Source of the DNA: Chitinivorax sp. B
Lineage (GTDB): Bacteria > Pseudomonadota > Gammaproteobacteria > Burkholderiales > SCOH01
Direction of reading: 5' to 3'
NCBI RefSeq assembly: GCF_005503445.1
Contig: NZ_SCOH01000033.1
Coordinates: 1-61,178 of the forward strand
Length of the DNA: 61,178 nucleotides
Shown: positions 32,701-40,878 of the stretch, piece by piece
How positions within the stretch are numbered: the first letter of the stretch is position 1
How the letters are laid out: every line of letters begins with the position of its first letter
Made by a program: the position numbers and the translations under genes
The notes under the pieces: model-generated
Databases searched by the model: none
Told to the model about the DNA's origin: nothing
The model's input: only the letters and a program-made list of their open reading frames with translations

Positions 32701-33599
32701 AGCTGCCATTGGCCAATGCAGAGCGTAGCCCGGATGCCGTCAGCATGACTCAAGGTAATAACCTGCCTTGGCTTGATATTGCCATCGACAACGTGCTCTA
32801 TAAAGAAAAGAACATCGGCAAGCTCGAGCTACGTGCCCAGCCACGTAACGATACCTTGCGTTTCGAACGCCTGGTCTTGCAGGCGCCGGATGGTACCTTG
32901 AAAGCTGATGGCTTATGGGCATTCCGGATCCGGCCGGAAAGCTCGCAGTTCAATTTCCGGATTGAAAGTGATGATGTCGGTAAATACCTAGCCCGCTTCG
33001 GTTACGCCGACACGATCCGCAAAGGTAATGCCAAGCTGGAGGGGAAATTGAGTTGGCAGGGCAGCCCTTATGACCCGGTGCTGGCCACCTTGACCGGTCA
33101 GATGATGCTGGAGGCTAAAAATGGCCAGTTCGAAAAGATCGACCCAGGCATTGGTAGGCTATTGGGTATTCTGTCGTTGCAGTCCTTGCCACGTCGCATG
33201 ACGCTTGATTTTGGTGATGTATTCAGTGAGGGATTGGCGTTTGACACCGTGACCGGCAGGGTGCTGGTCAACAAAGGGGTCATGAATACCGACAATGGTG
33301 TGATTGTTGGGCCTGCTGCTGTCATTACCATGAAAGGCGATGTGGATGTGGTGAAAGAAACACAGAACCTGTCGGTACGTGTCGTACCCAAGGTCGGCGA
33401 TGGGATTTCCATTGCGGCCTGGGCTGCATTGGCCAACCCATTGGCTGGTGTCGGTGCGTTGGTACTGCAGAAGCTGATGCAGGAACCGATCGGGCAATTG
33501 ATTGCCTATGAATACCGGATCAGTGGCGATTGGCGGGAGCCCAAAGTGGAAAAGGGTATACCCGCTAAACCCAAGCGAGAGCCGCAGTCAGGAAAGTAA
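29724..33599 (+). CDS. YhdP-family AsmA-like envelope protein
   Basis: Start chosen at the ATG at 29724; 1291 residues, the normal giant size for YhdP. One N-terminal membrane helix (~30-50, ILRITLAVGVLLLAVWATLQ) anchors a long periplasmic part made of repeating beta-strands, the AsmA/TamB-type groove that carries lipids. The C-terminal end has the family landmarks FDTVTGRVLVNKGVMNTDN, VGDGISIAAWAALANPLAGV and QEPIGQLIAYEYRISGDW. YhdP-type proteins help move phospholipids between inner and outer membranes. It leads a probable unit with the Nit amidase, a small membrane protein and tldD, though the 144-base gap to the next gene could hold a second promoter. Confidence 0.88.
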   Translation: MSDTSPSKASIYFRFCRKLVSRAIAWHCRAILRITLAVGVLLLAVWATLQFWLFPNLDQYRPDLVRLATREIGLPMTIGNLSGYWDGLSPRIVFRDVHLFDTGGRPAVAFDQVSATVSWWSPVLFKLRFASLTLERPALVVRRSQEGVISLAGIPLNGDGPDSGFGDWVLEQSAIDIRQAQLTWLDDQFQAPPLTVDQVDFRLDNRFGYHRFTLLGRPPAQLASQLMLQGNLRGKRLTELGGWSGQTRFSLDYADLAAWRQWIHYPVSLERGKGGVSGQLTLDRGKPKRLQMALKLNDVQVRLGPQLSTLSVQRMNTEFNLERTGQRYDLQIAQFDLDRRQGADIRQRNLQVELTDTGAGGWQLTQLNAPALDLAPLAELASTLPLPERVNRALQQSNPKGRLRDVRFEWAAAPAQSYRFSGAFEQVSLAPIDGSPGVTSLTGAIMASEQGGTMTLDSQEASLTLPGVFERPLALTKLDAALDWKRDGKTWRAQFRRMRVVNPDLNLRVSGEYRYTGKGAGWADLQAELGSVNASAVWRYMPLVTSADFRHWLQAALKAGTAENARMVLRGELDQFPFERPNSGEFRVDVDARDIDLMFGPGWPRIDKLNAKLAFVGDRLRIDGKSGNIFGTRILKVQGDIPSLNRGDKLLINGEVEGRTDDFLRFVDSSPVDQALDGFTRGIKAQGNARLGIKLDIPLQHTDDTKVAGLVRLASNRLDFGKSIPLLNNVTGTLQFTERGIAFNNLAGEALGGRYVANADTLADGTVRITGRGRVTGAGLQGWLDRPLYRQLKGDTAFQLGLLIRHNGTDLLVESNLQGMAADLPPPFAKAASEQRPLRLQLADSAGQTRWQLRLDRQLMLDMLERPDQPMAGNVVLNPLPEQAGLGGEPIPMAGTIRSGVNVSGTLSAFDVDRWLPLLSSGDGSSTLASLSINDVRANSMTILDKTLRDVKLSAQHEGSSWLFNVSSHELQGVISWNSHESGRVTARLKRLQLPLANAERSPDAVSMTQGNNLPWLDIAIDNVLYKEKNIGKLELRAQPRNDTLRFERLVLQAPDGTLKADGLWAFRIRPESSQFNFRIESDDVGKYLARFGYADTIRKGNAKLEGKLSWQGSPYDPVLATLTGQMMLEAKNGQFEKIDPGIGRLLGILSLQSLPRRMTLDFGDVFSEGLAFDTVTGRVLVNKGVMNTDNGVIVGPAAVITMKGDVDVVKETQNLSVRVVPKVGDGISIAAWAALANPLAGVGALVLQKLMQEPIGQLIAYEYRISGDWREPKVEKGIPAKPKREPQSGK

Positions 33600-33743
33600 A
33601 AGCGAATCCCTTGACACCGCTGGGTTCGCTATCAGATTGACATTAGTATGGCCATCGGGCTGATAGGCTGGTCTGGCATGTTACATGTGGACCAATTCTG
33701 CTGGCATCTGCCGGCTGCAGGGCAAAATAACGAGAACCTGAAC

Positions 33744-34604
33744 ATGTCTACCAAAGCACATACATCAAGCAGGAGCAAAAAAGCCGTACCCCAATCCGTT
33801 GTCGGTGCAACCCGCGTGGCGGCAATTCAAATGGCCTCCGGACCGTCGGTATCGGCCAATCTGACGGAAGCGGAGATGCTGCTGGATATGGCGGCCAAGG
33901 AAGGGGCCAAGTTGGCGGTCTTGCCTGAGTACTTCGCTATCATGGGCATGAAGGAAACCGACAAGGTCGATGCCAGGGAGGAGGAAGGTAAAGGACCAAT
34001 CCAGCGTTTTCTAGCCAAGATGGCCAAGAAATACAAAATGTGGATCATTGGTGGCTCGGTGCCATTGGTCAGCAGCCAGTTGGGTAAGGTCCGCAATGCC
34101 TGTCTGGTGTATGACGACAAAGGCAAGCAGGTCGCTCGGTATGACAAGATCCATCTATTCGGTTTGGAGATGGGTGAGGAAAAGTATTCCGAAGAGCGCA
34201 CGATTGAACCAGGTAAGGATGTGATCGTAGTTGAGACGCCATTCGGCCGCATCGGATTGTCGATTTGCTATGACCTGCGTTTCCCGGAACTGTATCGTGC
34301 TATGCATCCCGTTGACTTGATCGTGGTGCCGGCGGCCTTTACCGAAACGACTGGTAAGGCGCATTGGGAGCCACTGCTGCGTGCCCGGGCGATTGAAAAT
34401 CTGGTTTATATCATTGCTGCAGCACAGGGTGGTTACCACCGCAATGGCCGTGAAACCCATGGCGACAGCATGATCATTGATCCGTGGGGGGTGGTGCTGG
34501 ATCGGTTGTCGCGTGGTTCGGGAATCGTGATTGCCAACATCAATCCAGCCTACCAGCAGCGCCTTCGTGGTAGCCTGCCGGCACTGTCGCATCGCACCTT
34601 GTGA
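33744..34604 (+). CDS. Carbon-nitrogen hydrolase, Nit1-like (deaminated glutathione amidase type)
   Basis: Start chosen at the ATG at 33744; 286 residues. The nitrilase-fold Glu-Lys-Cys triad is complete: LAVLPEYFAIMG (Glu), YDKIHLFGLEMGEEKYSEER (Lys) and GLSICYDLRFPELYRAM (Cys). LLRARAIENLVYIIAAAQGG and GRETHGDSMIIDPWG are typical of the Nit1/NitFhit branch, which hydrolyses deaminated glutathione, a metabolite-repair reaction. In several betaproteobacteria this gene sits between YhdP and tldD, as here. The next gene overlaps its stop by four bases (GTGA), so they are translated together. Family firm; exact substrate inferred from sequence type. Confidence 0.88.
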   Translation: MSTKAHTSSRSKKAVPQSVVGATRVAAIQMASGPSVSANLTEAEMLLDMAAKEGAKLAVLPEYFAIMGMKETDKVDAREEEGKGPIQRFLAKMAKKYKMWIIGGSVPLVSSQLGKVRNACLVYDDKGKQVARYDKIHLFGLEMGEEKYSEERTIEPGKDVIVVETPFGRIGLSICYDLRFPELYRAMHPVDLIVVPAAFTETTGKAHWEPLLRARAIENLVYIIAAAQGGYHRNGRETHGDSMIIDPWGVVLDRLSRGSGIVIANINPAYQQRLRGSLPALSHRTL

Positions 34605-35110
34605 AATTGCTGCGACGCGATCCAGTCGAACTGACGGCCAGCCAACTCCGGTTGGTCAAAGCTTTACGGTATGGCTGGTGGGTATGGCTATTGGTGGGAT
34701 TGGCCGTTGCGTGGTATGTGAGACACGCAGTACCGACTGAATGGAGCTATTGGCTATCCAGTGCGGTGATCGGCATGGTTGGCTACCGTGCACTGGTTCA
34801 TATCGATTTACGGTCACGTGGGGCGCCCAGCATTGTCTTCGGATTGATCATCTTCTTCTTGATGCCTTTGGCCAAGTGGCTGGGTGGTGCTACCGAATGG
34901 CCTCAGCCGTTGCACTTGGCAGGTACGTTGCAATACCTGGGTTGCGTGTTTGCCAGCTGGGGTATTTGTGCACGAATCGGCCGGCGCGAGCTCATTGCGT
35001 TACAATCGACTTTATCCCGACAGCTGGATGGGCAGTTGACCGCTGCCGAAGAAAGCGAACCTGGCTGGGCGCGACGTATCAGTGTACGGCGCCGTTCACC
35101 GACAGAATGA
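34601..35110 (+). CDS. Small four-helix membrane protein
   Basis: 169 residues. Its GTG overlaps the stop of the Nit gene (GTGA), a translationally coupled start. Four hydrophobic helices: ~27-44 ([16 protein letters not shown]), ~48-66 ([17 protein letters not shown]), ~77-94 ([18 protein letters not shown]) and ~106-127 ([20 protein letters not shown]), then a basic, soluble tail. Not recognised beyond inner-membrane protein. It lies between the Nit amidase and tldD and ends 11 bases before the tldD start, so it belongs to that transcription unit. Confidence 0.65.
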   Translation: MKLLRRDPVELTASQLRLVKALRYGWWVWLLVGLAVAWYVRHAVPTEWSYWLSSAVIGMVGYRALVHIDLRSRGAPSIVFGLIIFFLMPLAKWLGGATEWPQPLHLAGTLQYLGCVFASWGICARIGRRELIALQSTLSRQLDGQLTAAEESEPGWARRISVRRRSPTE

Positions 35111-35121
35111 AGAGAACCATC

Positions 35122-36600
35122 ATGCAGACACAAGCCACAAGCGCAATCTATCAACCTAACCCGTCGGTCTTGTTCGAGACCGCACGGGATACCCTGTTAG
35201 CCCCTTATTCGCTGGATGATCATGCGCTGGATCATGTGTTCGGCGATATCATGACGCATGATGTGGACTATGCCGATCTGTATTTCCAATACAGCCGTTC
35301 GGAAGGTTGGACGCTAGAAGAAGGAATCGTCAAATCCGGTAGCTTCAATATCGATCAGGGTGTGGGTGTCCGCGCAGTTTCTGGTGAGAAAACTGCTTTT
35401 GCCTATTCCGATGATATCAGCCTGCCTGCGCTGAAGCAGGCAGCTGATGCCACCCGTGCCATTGCGCGTCACGGTGGCAGTCGCCAGATCGGTGTTGTGC
35501 AGCAGCATCATGGCCGTGGTCTTTACCTGCCGCACGATCCGATCGCCAGTCTTACCGATTCGGACAAGATTGAGCTACTGGAGCGGATTGAAGGTTATGC
35601 CCGTGCGCTGGACCCGCGAGTGACACAGGTGATTGCGCATTTGGCTGCCGAATACGAGGTCGTGATGGTGGCGCGTCATGATGGGGTACGGGCTGCCGAT
35701 GTGCGCCCGTTGGTACGGTTGTCGATTCAGGTGATTGTAGAGGAAGCTGGTAAGCGGGAACAAGGTAGCGCTGGTGGAGGTGGCCGCTTTGATTACGCCT
35801 ATTTTAACGATGCCATACTGCGTGATTATGCCGCGAAGGCGGTTCATCAGGCGGTGATCAATCTTTCTGCTCGACCTGCACCGGCTGGTGAAATGACGGT
35901 AGTGCTGGGCGCGGGCTGGCCCGGCATTTTGTTGCACGAAGCCATTGGCCATGGACTCGAAGGTGATTTCAATCGCAAGGGTTCTAGCGCCTTCTCTGGT
36001 CGAATCGGAGAAAAGGTGGCGGCAACCGGCGTTACCGTTGTGGATGACGGCACGCTACATCAGCGTCGTGGTTCATTGAATGTCGATGACGAGGGAAATC
36101 CGACCCAATGCACTATGCTGATCGAAAATGGCATTCTACGTGGCTATCTGCAGGATTCGCTGAATGCACGTCTGATGGACGTGCCAGTAACAGGTAACGG
36201 CCGCCGTGAAAGTTATGCCCATATCCCGATGCCACGTATGACCAATACCTATATGTTGTCTGGTGATAAAACCCGTGACGAGATCATTGCTTCGGTCAAG
36301 CATGGCATATATGCCGCCAATTTTGGTGGTGGCCAGGTTGATATTACCAGTGGCAAATTCGTGTTTTCTGCCGCTGAGGCCTACATGATCGAGGATGGCA
36401 AGATCACCTATCCGGTGAAAGGGGCTACGTTGATCGGCAACGGCCCAGATGTACTGACTCGAGTTACCATGATTGGCAATGACATGGAGCTGGACCCTGG
36501 TGTGGGTACCTGTGGTAAGGAAGGTCAAAGTGTACCGGTTGGTGTTGGGCAGCCTACCTTGCGTATCGATGGTGGATTGACCGTGGGCGGTACAGCCTGA
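35122..36600 (+). CDS. tldD: Metalloprotease TldD
   Basis: Start chosen at the ATG at 35122; 492 residues, near the normal 481. The longer frame upstream lies inside the preceding gene and is not real. The active-site helix [11 protein letters not shown] gives the HExxxH zinc motif of the TldD half of the TldD/TldE protease, followed by [19 protein letters not shown] and a C-terminal [19 protein letters not shown]. With TldE it forms a hollow heterodimer that degrades unfolded peptides and matures microcins or modified peptides. tldE (pmbA) is not in this window. A strong terminator follows at 36619. Confidence 0.95.
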   Translation: MQTQATSAIYQPNPSVLFETARDTLLAPYSLDDHALDHVFGDIMTHDVDYADLYFQYSRSEGWTLEEGIVKSGSFNIDQGVGVRAVSGEKTAFAYSDDISLPALKQAADATRAIARHGGSRQIGVVQQHHGRGLYLPHDPIASLTDSDKIELLERIEGYARALDPRVTQVIAHLAAEYEVVMVARHDGVRAADVRPLVRLSIQVIVEEAGKREQGSAGGGGRFDYAYFNDAILRDYAAKAVHQAVINLSARPAPAGEMTVVLGAGWPGILLHEAIGHGLEGDFNRKGSSAFSGRIGEKVAATGVTVVDDGTLHQRRGSLNVDDEGNPTQCTMLIENGILRGYLQDSLNARLMDVPVTGNGRRESYAHIPMPRMTNTYMLSGDKTRDEIIASVKHGIYAANFGGGQVDITSGKFVFSAAEAYMIEDGKITYPVKGATLIGNGPDVLTRVTMIGNDMELDPGVGTCGKEGQSVPVGVGQPTLRIDGGLTVGGTA

Positions 36601-36618
36601 TTAGATTGCTTGCGAATC

Positions 36619-36651
36619 AAAAGCCGTGTGGTCACCCACACGGCTTTTTTT
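36619..36651 (+). terminator. Strong intrinsic terminator after tldD
   Basis: An 11-bp stem (AAGCCGTGTGG with CCACACGGCTT) followed by seven T residues. Confidence 0.92.
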
Positions 36652-36802
36652 GCCTTCGTTACAAGGTGTGAGTTGACGAGAGGGAATGCTGATTCTTGGA
36701 CGTACTATTCATCATGTGACCTGTGTACGTAATTTGATTGAATCAAGCAAACGCTTGTTTTAGACTCGTCATAATCTTGTTGTCTAACTATGATTGGTTG
36801 CC

Positions 36803-37840
36803 ATGAAAACACGCCTGACTGAATTGCTTGGCATTGAGCATCCTGTTGTTTGCCCTGGTATGAGCTGGATTGCTGTGCCGGAGCTCGTGGCTGCAGTCAG
36901 TAATGCCGGTGGTCTGGGGATTTTGGCGACCGGGCCCCTGACTGCAGTGCAGACTCGTGAAGCAATTCGTCAGATTCGAAGTCTGACGGACAAACCATTT
37001 GGTATTGGTTGTACGTTGATGATGCCGGGCGCAAGGGAAAATGCGGAGGTCGCACTGAAAGATCAGGTACCAGTCATCAATTTCTCACTGGGCAAAGGTG
37101 ATTGGATCGTACAGCGTGCTCATGCCTACGGTGGGAAGGTGATTGCAACCGTAGTTACTGAAAAACATGCACAGGCAGCCGAACGAATCGGCTGTGATGC
37201 TTTATTGGTTACTGGGCATGAAGCAGCCGCGCACGGCGGAGAGGTGACCTCGCTGGTGCTGGTGCCAGCCATTGCACGGAAAGTGAAGATTCCGGTTATT
37301 GCGACAGGCGGTTTCGGGAATGGCGCTGGATTATTGGCTGCATTAGCGCTTGGGGCAGATGGCGTTGCCATGGGGACCCGCTTTGCCATGACGCGAGAAA
37401 GCCCGGTGCACAGCCAGACCAAGGCAGCAATTGCAGAAAAGCAGGTGTCTGATACGCTGTATTCAACCCGCTTCGACGGCATCCCATGTCGTGTCATGAA
37501 AACACCCATGAGTGAGTACTTGCAAAAGAAACCGATGGGGTTGATCAAAGCTTTGTTTACCTCGCTTACTGTTGCACGCGAGATGCGGATGCCAATCCCC
37601 AAGCTACTGTTGGGTACAGTGCTGAAAGGGCCCGGCATGATGTTGCAGATTGCGTATTTTGGCGCAGCCACCCCTCGTTTCAAGAAAGCAACAGAACAGG
37701 GTGATCTCGATCATGGTGTGCAGATGATCGGGCAGGTACAGGGCTTGATTGATGATGTGCCGACTGTGGCTGAGCTGATGCCCAGAATCATGAATGAGGC
37801 GGTCCTGGCATTCGACAGTTTGTCGAATCAGTGCAAATAA
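36803..37840 (+). CDS. Nitronate monooxygenase / 2-nitropropane dioxygenase-family flavoenzyme
   Basis: Start chosen at the ATG at 36803; 345 residues. FMN TIM barrel: N-terminal TELLGIEHPVVCPGM and AAVSNAGGLGILATG; the phosphate-binding IPVIATGGFGNGAGLLAALA and LGADGVAMGTRFAMTRES; and TGHEAAAHGG with the catalytic His seen in nitronate monooxygenases (VTGHEAGGH type). The family also holds enoyl-reductase-like FabK proteins and enzymes of unknown substrate. It oxidises propionate 3-nitronate-like poisons in the classical case. It stands alone, behind the tldD terminator and before a long gap. Family firm; substrate open. Confidence 0.83.
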   Translation: MKTRLTELLGIEHPVVCPGMSWIAVPELVAAVSNAGGLGILATGPLTAVQTREAIRQIRSLTDKPFGIGCTLMMPGARENAEVALKDQVPVINFSLGKGDWIVQRAHAYGGKVIATVVTEKHAQAAERIGCDALLVTGHEAAAHGGEVTSLVLVPAIARKVKIPVIATGGFGNGAGLLAALALGADGVAMGTRFAMTRESPVHSQTKAAIAEKQVSDTLYSTRFDGIPCRVMKTPMSEYLQKKPMGLIKALFTSLTVAREMRMPIPKLLLGTVLKGPGMMLQIAYFGAATPRFKKATEQGDLDHGVQMIGQVQGLIDDVPTVAELMPRIMNEAVLAFDSLSNQCK

Positions 37841-38288
37841 TCATGCATCGAAATGCAAGATTCTTGCCAGGCTACGCAATGAATTGTTATTAATTTAATA
37901 TTTCGGCAATAATTAACTCACGTGTGTGGGTTCACAGCACATCTATGCATTATTTTTGTGCATTGAAAATAAAAAATAAATGAATGTTGCGTGGGGCTAT
38001 TGCGCAGTGTGCAAATATCCGTACAATAGCCTCAGATGTGACTGATTGGATACTACAAACAGGCATATCACCTGTAAACAGGCGCGTTGTGTGATGCAAT
38101 GCGGCCAACTGTCACCGACCGTGACCCGTCTCACTGCCTGGCAGCGGTACCCTGCGCTAGCGCACAATCCGGCGACCCCGCCGGAACAAGCCGTACAGTC
38201 GATTGTCTAGATGGTTTGTGTTGTCGACATCATGTCGAAAAGTCGTGCAAATTCTTGCAGTGCGACTAGTATTAGGGGTGAGTAATAT
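37841..38288. other. Long AT-rich leader before the small zinc-ribbon gene
   Basis: No gene is seen. A promoter-like pair lies at 38000-38027 and leaves ~250 transcribed bases before the next start codon, enough for a structured leader or a small RNA, though I do not recognise any class. CCTGTAAACAGG (about 38071-38082) is a short palindrome. Confidence 0.45.
38000..38027 (+). promoter_or_regulatory. Sigma-70 promoter candidate upstream of the zinc-ribbon gene
   Basis: TTGCGC, 16 bases, TACAAT. The -10 is a good match and the -35 a fair one. Downstream distance to the ATG at 38289 is about 255 bases. Confidence 0.4.
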
Positions 38289-38459
38289 ATGTCTAAGCAA
38301 TATCAGTCGGTTCCACCAATTCCGGTGATGGATAATCGAATTCCATGTGCCGAATGTGGAGAGCTGCATTATCAGAATTCGGCCAATCGCTTGTGTCTAC
38401 GCTGTTGGCGAACCCAGACGCTGATGGTGGCGCGTGCAAACGCTGCTATGCGAGCGTGA
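38289..38459 (+). CDS. 56-residue zinc-ribbon protein
   Basis: Reads MSKQYQSVPPIPVMDN and then IPCAECGELHY and RLCLRCWRTQT, two CxxC pairs 14 residues apart, a compact treble-clef or ribbon knuckle. An AGGGGTGAG stretch lies close before the ATG, and a good terminator follows at 38541, so it is its own transcription unit. The C-terminus is a short basic helix. Small proteins of this form bind zinc and often contact nucleic acid or ribosomes. No family is recognised. The clean ribosome site and the third-position composition like the neighbours argue for a real gene. Confidence 0.6.
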   Translation: MSKQYQSVPPIPVMDNRIPCAECGELHYQNSANRLCLRCWRTQTLMVARANAAMRA

Positions 38460-38540
38460 CCTGCATGGGGCTGGTAGTCCTTGCAGTGTGTTGTTGGTAG
38501 TTCGTTGTTGTTGTTTTAGCAGTCTTACCTCGATCCCTTG

Positions 38541-38567
38541 GGACGGCTTTGGCCGTCCTCTTTTTTT
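38541..38567 (+). terminator. Intrinsic terminator after the zinc-ribbon gene
   Basis: GGACGGC pairs with GCCGTCC around a short loop and is followed by seven or more T residues. Confidence 0.9.
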
Positions 38568-38644
38568 GTCGTGATGCAATATGCACCGGCTCTAGGTTTG
38601 CAGGATAATCACGTTATCGCCGGCTGGCCCGGCATTCCACGCAG

Positions 38645-39784
38645 ATGGCCGATTCCATGAAGATCAGTACTCATTTTGACGCTGGCAGTATTGAAGTCAT
38701 CAATACTGAACGTGCTGACGATATCCAACTCAAGATTCGTCAGGATTCACATTCCGATTTCCTGCAATGGTTCTATTTCCGTTTGCAAGGGGCAGCCAAT
38801 CAACCATGTTCAATGAGAATTCTGAACGCGGGTGAGACTTCCTATGCCAAGGGTTGGGAAGACTATCGTGCAGTTGCGTCATATGACCGCGAACACTGGT
38901 TCCGAGTGTCTACGCGTTTCGATGGCAAGGAAATGGTCATCGATCACACACCACAAGCCAATAGTGTGTACTACGCCTATTTTGAACCGTACTCTCACGA
39001 GCGGCATCTGGATTTGATCGGCATGGCCACCGACAATCCATGGTGTGAAGTGGAAGACCTGGGGTGTACAGTGGATGGCCGCGATTTTGATATGTTGATT
39101 GTCGGTGATCAGGACCCAGCAAAACGTAAGATCTGGGTGACGGCACGTCAACATCCAGGTGAAACCATGGCTGAGTGGTTTGTCGAAGGGCTACTGGAGC
39201 GCCTGCTGGATGAAGATGACGCCATCGCCCGTAGCCTGTTGGCGAAAGCCAACTTTTACATTGTGCCAAACATGAACCCTGACGGTTCAGTGCGTGGCAA
39301 TCTTCGAACCAATGCAGCTGGTGCGAACTTGAATCGGGAGTGGATGGAGCCCAGTATGGACCGTAGCCCGGAAGTGTTTCTGGTGCGTCAAAAAATGCAT
39401 CAGATTGGTGTGGATCTTTTCCTGGATGCGCATGGTGACGAGGCATTGCCCTATATCTTTGTGGCGGGCTGTGAAGGCAATCCAAATTACAGTGATCGGC
39501 TGCACATACTGGAGGATGCATTCAAGCGCAACTTGGCGCTAGCCAACCCTGATTTTCAGGACAAATTCGGCTATGAGCGAGACAAGCCGGGAGAAGCAAA
39601 TCTGACACTGGCCACCAACTATGTTGGTCAGCATTTCGACTGCCTGGCCTATACCCTGGAAATGCCATTCAAGGACAACGCCAACCTGCCAGACGAAGAA
39701 TATGGTTGGAGCGGGGAGCGTAGTAAGAAGTTGGGTGCCAGCACGCTACAGGCATTTTTGGCAGTGATTGATCAGTTGCGCTGA
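38645..39784 (+). CDS. M14-family cytosolic carboxypeptidase-like protein
   Basis: 379 residues from the ATG at 38645; MKISTHFD at 38657 is an alternative. No signal peptide. An N-terminal beta-sandwich (~1-125, DSHSDFLQWFYFRLQG and YYAYFEPYSHERH) precedes the zinc peptidase domain, the order found in the cytosolic carboxypeptidase (CCP/AGBL) group. Zinc ligands: ARQHPGETMAEW (His, Glu) and LDAHGDEALPY (His); the catalytic Glu is in YTLEMPFKD; NPDGSVRGNLRTN and GANLNREW are the substrate-binding loops. Bacterial members cleave C-terminal residues but natural targets are mostly unknown. A bidirectional terminator follows. Confidence 0.87.
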   Translation: MADSMKISTHFDAGSIEVINTERADDIQLKIRQDSHSDFLQWFYFRLQGAANQPCSMRILNAGETSYAKGWEDYRAVASYDREHWFRVSTRFDGKEMVIDHTPQANSVYYAYFEPYSHERHLDLIGMATDNPWCEVEDLGCTVDGRDFDMLIVGDQDPAKRKIWVTARQHPGETMAEWFVEGLLERLLDEDDAIARSLLAKANFYIVPNMNPDGSVRGNLRTNAAGANLNREWMEPSMDRSPEVFLVRQKMHQIGVDLFLDAHGDEALPYIFVAGCEGNPNYSDRLHILEDAFKRNLALANPDFQDKFGYERDKPGEANLTLATNYVGQHFDCLAYTLEMPFKDNANLPDEEYGWSGERSKKLGASTLQAFLAVIDQLR

Positions 39785-39799
39785 TAAATTTACACAAAT

Positions 39800-39830
39800 A
39801 AAAAGGGGAGCTGGGCTCCCCCTTTTTATT
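39800..39830. terminator. Bidirectional terminator between M14 gene and ispH
   Basis: AAAAAGGGGAGC pairs with GCTCCCCCTTTTT over a 3-base loop, with A and T runs on both sides, so it can end both convergent transcripts. Confidence 0.92.
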
Positions 39831-39847
39831 TGCTGTGCTTATTTCAA

Positions 39848-40780
39848 TCAAGCTGCAGGCTGATTGAGCCCTTTGGGCAACGAGAACACGATATTCTCTT
39901 CCACTCCCTGAAGTTCCTCCACGGCACCAGCACCAAGTTCACGAATACGGGCGATGACTGCTTGTACTAGTACTTCAGGTGCAGAGGCGCCGGCGGTGAC
40001 ACCAACACGTTGCTGATCCGCAAACCATTCTGCGCGAATTTGCTCAGCATTGTCCACCATATAGGCAGGACGACCAAGGTTCTCAGCCACTTCGCGCAGG
40101 CGATTGGAATTGGAGCTGTTGGGCGAGCCAACCACCACCACCACGTCAGCCTCTGCAGACAGCTTCTTCACCGCATCCTGACGGTTTTGGGTTGCATAGC
40201 AGATATCATCTTTCTTTGGCCCGATAATTGCTGGGAAGCGGGTGCGTAGACTGTTCACGACAGCAGCGGCGTCATCTACCGACAGGGTGGTCTGAGTAAC
40301 ATAAGCTAGTTTTTCGGGATTGCCGACTTGTAAGTTGGCCACATCTGCAACGGTTTCTACCAAATGCATCCCGCCATTGGCTTGCCCCATAGTGCCTTCG
40401 ACTTCAGGATGACCTTTGTGGCCAATCATTACGATTTCATAGCCACCTTCCCGCATTTTCTTGACCTCCACATGCACTTTGGTCACCAACGGACAGGTGG
40501 CGTCGAAAACTTTCAGGCCTCGTGATTCTGCTTCCTGGCGTACAGCTTGAGATACACCGTGGGCACTGAAAATCAAGGTACTACCTGGCGGCACTTCCGA
40601 CAGATCTTCAATGAAGATGGCACCTTTGCGTTTCAGGTCTTCTACTACGAACTTGTTGTGGACGACTTCGTGGCGCACATAGATGGGGGCACCAAACTGC
40701 TGAAGTGCGCGTTCAACAATGGCAATCGCGCGGTCAACACCGGCACAAAAACCCCGAGGGTTGGCGAGAAGAACTTGCAT
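39848..40780 (-). CDS. ispH: 4-hydroxy-3-methylbut-2-enyl diphosphate reductase IspH
   Basis: Start chosen at the ATG at 40780; 310 residues. IspH is the iron-sulphur enzyme of the last MEP-pathway step, giving IPP and DMAPP. The three cluster cysteines are in [26 protein letters not shown] and [14 protein letters not shown]; the catalytic Glu is in [17 protein letters not shown] and SAHGVS hold substrate-binding histidines. It is last in a minus-strand run that begins with ribF and ileS; the usual fkpB neighbour is absent and seven membrane/MoxR genes lie between lspA and ispH. Confidence 0.96.
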   Translation of the reverse strand: MQVLLANPRGFCAGVDRAIAIVERALQQFGAPIYVRHEVVHNKFVVEDLKRKGAIFIEDLSEVPPGSTLIFSAHGVSQAVRQEAESRGLKVFDATCPLVTKVHVEVKKMREGGYEIVMIGHKGHPEVEGTMGQANGGMHLVETVADVANLQVGNPEKLAYVTQTTLSVDDAAAVVNSLRTRFPAIIGPKKDDICYATQNRQDAVKKLSAEADVVVVVGSPNSSNSNRLREVAENLGRPAYMVDNAEQIRAEWFADQQRVGVTAGASAPEVLVQAVIARIRELGAGAVEELQGVEENIVFSLPKGLNQPAA

Positions 40781-40878
40781 GGCACTCAACTGAAGAATAG
40801 GTTGGAACAACCGACTATTTTACTAGGCTTTTGTCTATGGCGAAACCGGCGTTTGGCGGCTTCTGTGTGCTTTAGTGT

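Noticed and set aside
34741-35121. N-terminal extension of the tldD frame.
   Set aside because: It lies inside the preceding membrane-protein gene in another frame; family length supports the ATG at 35122.
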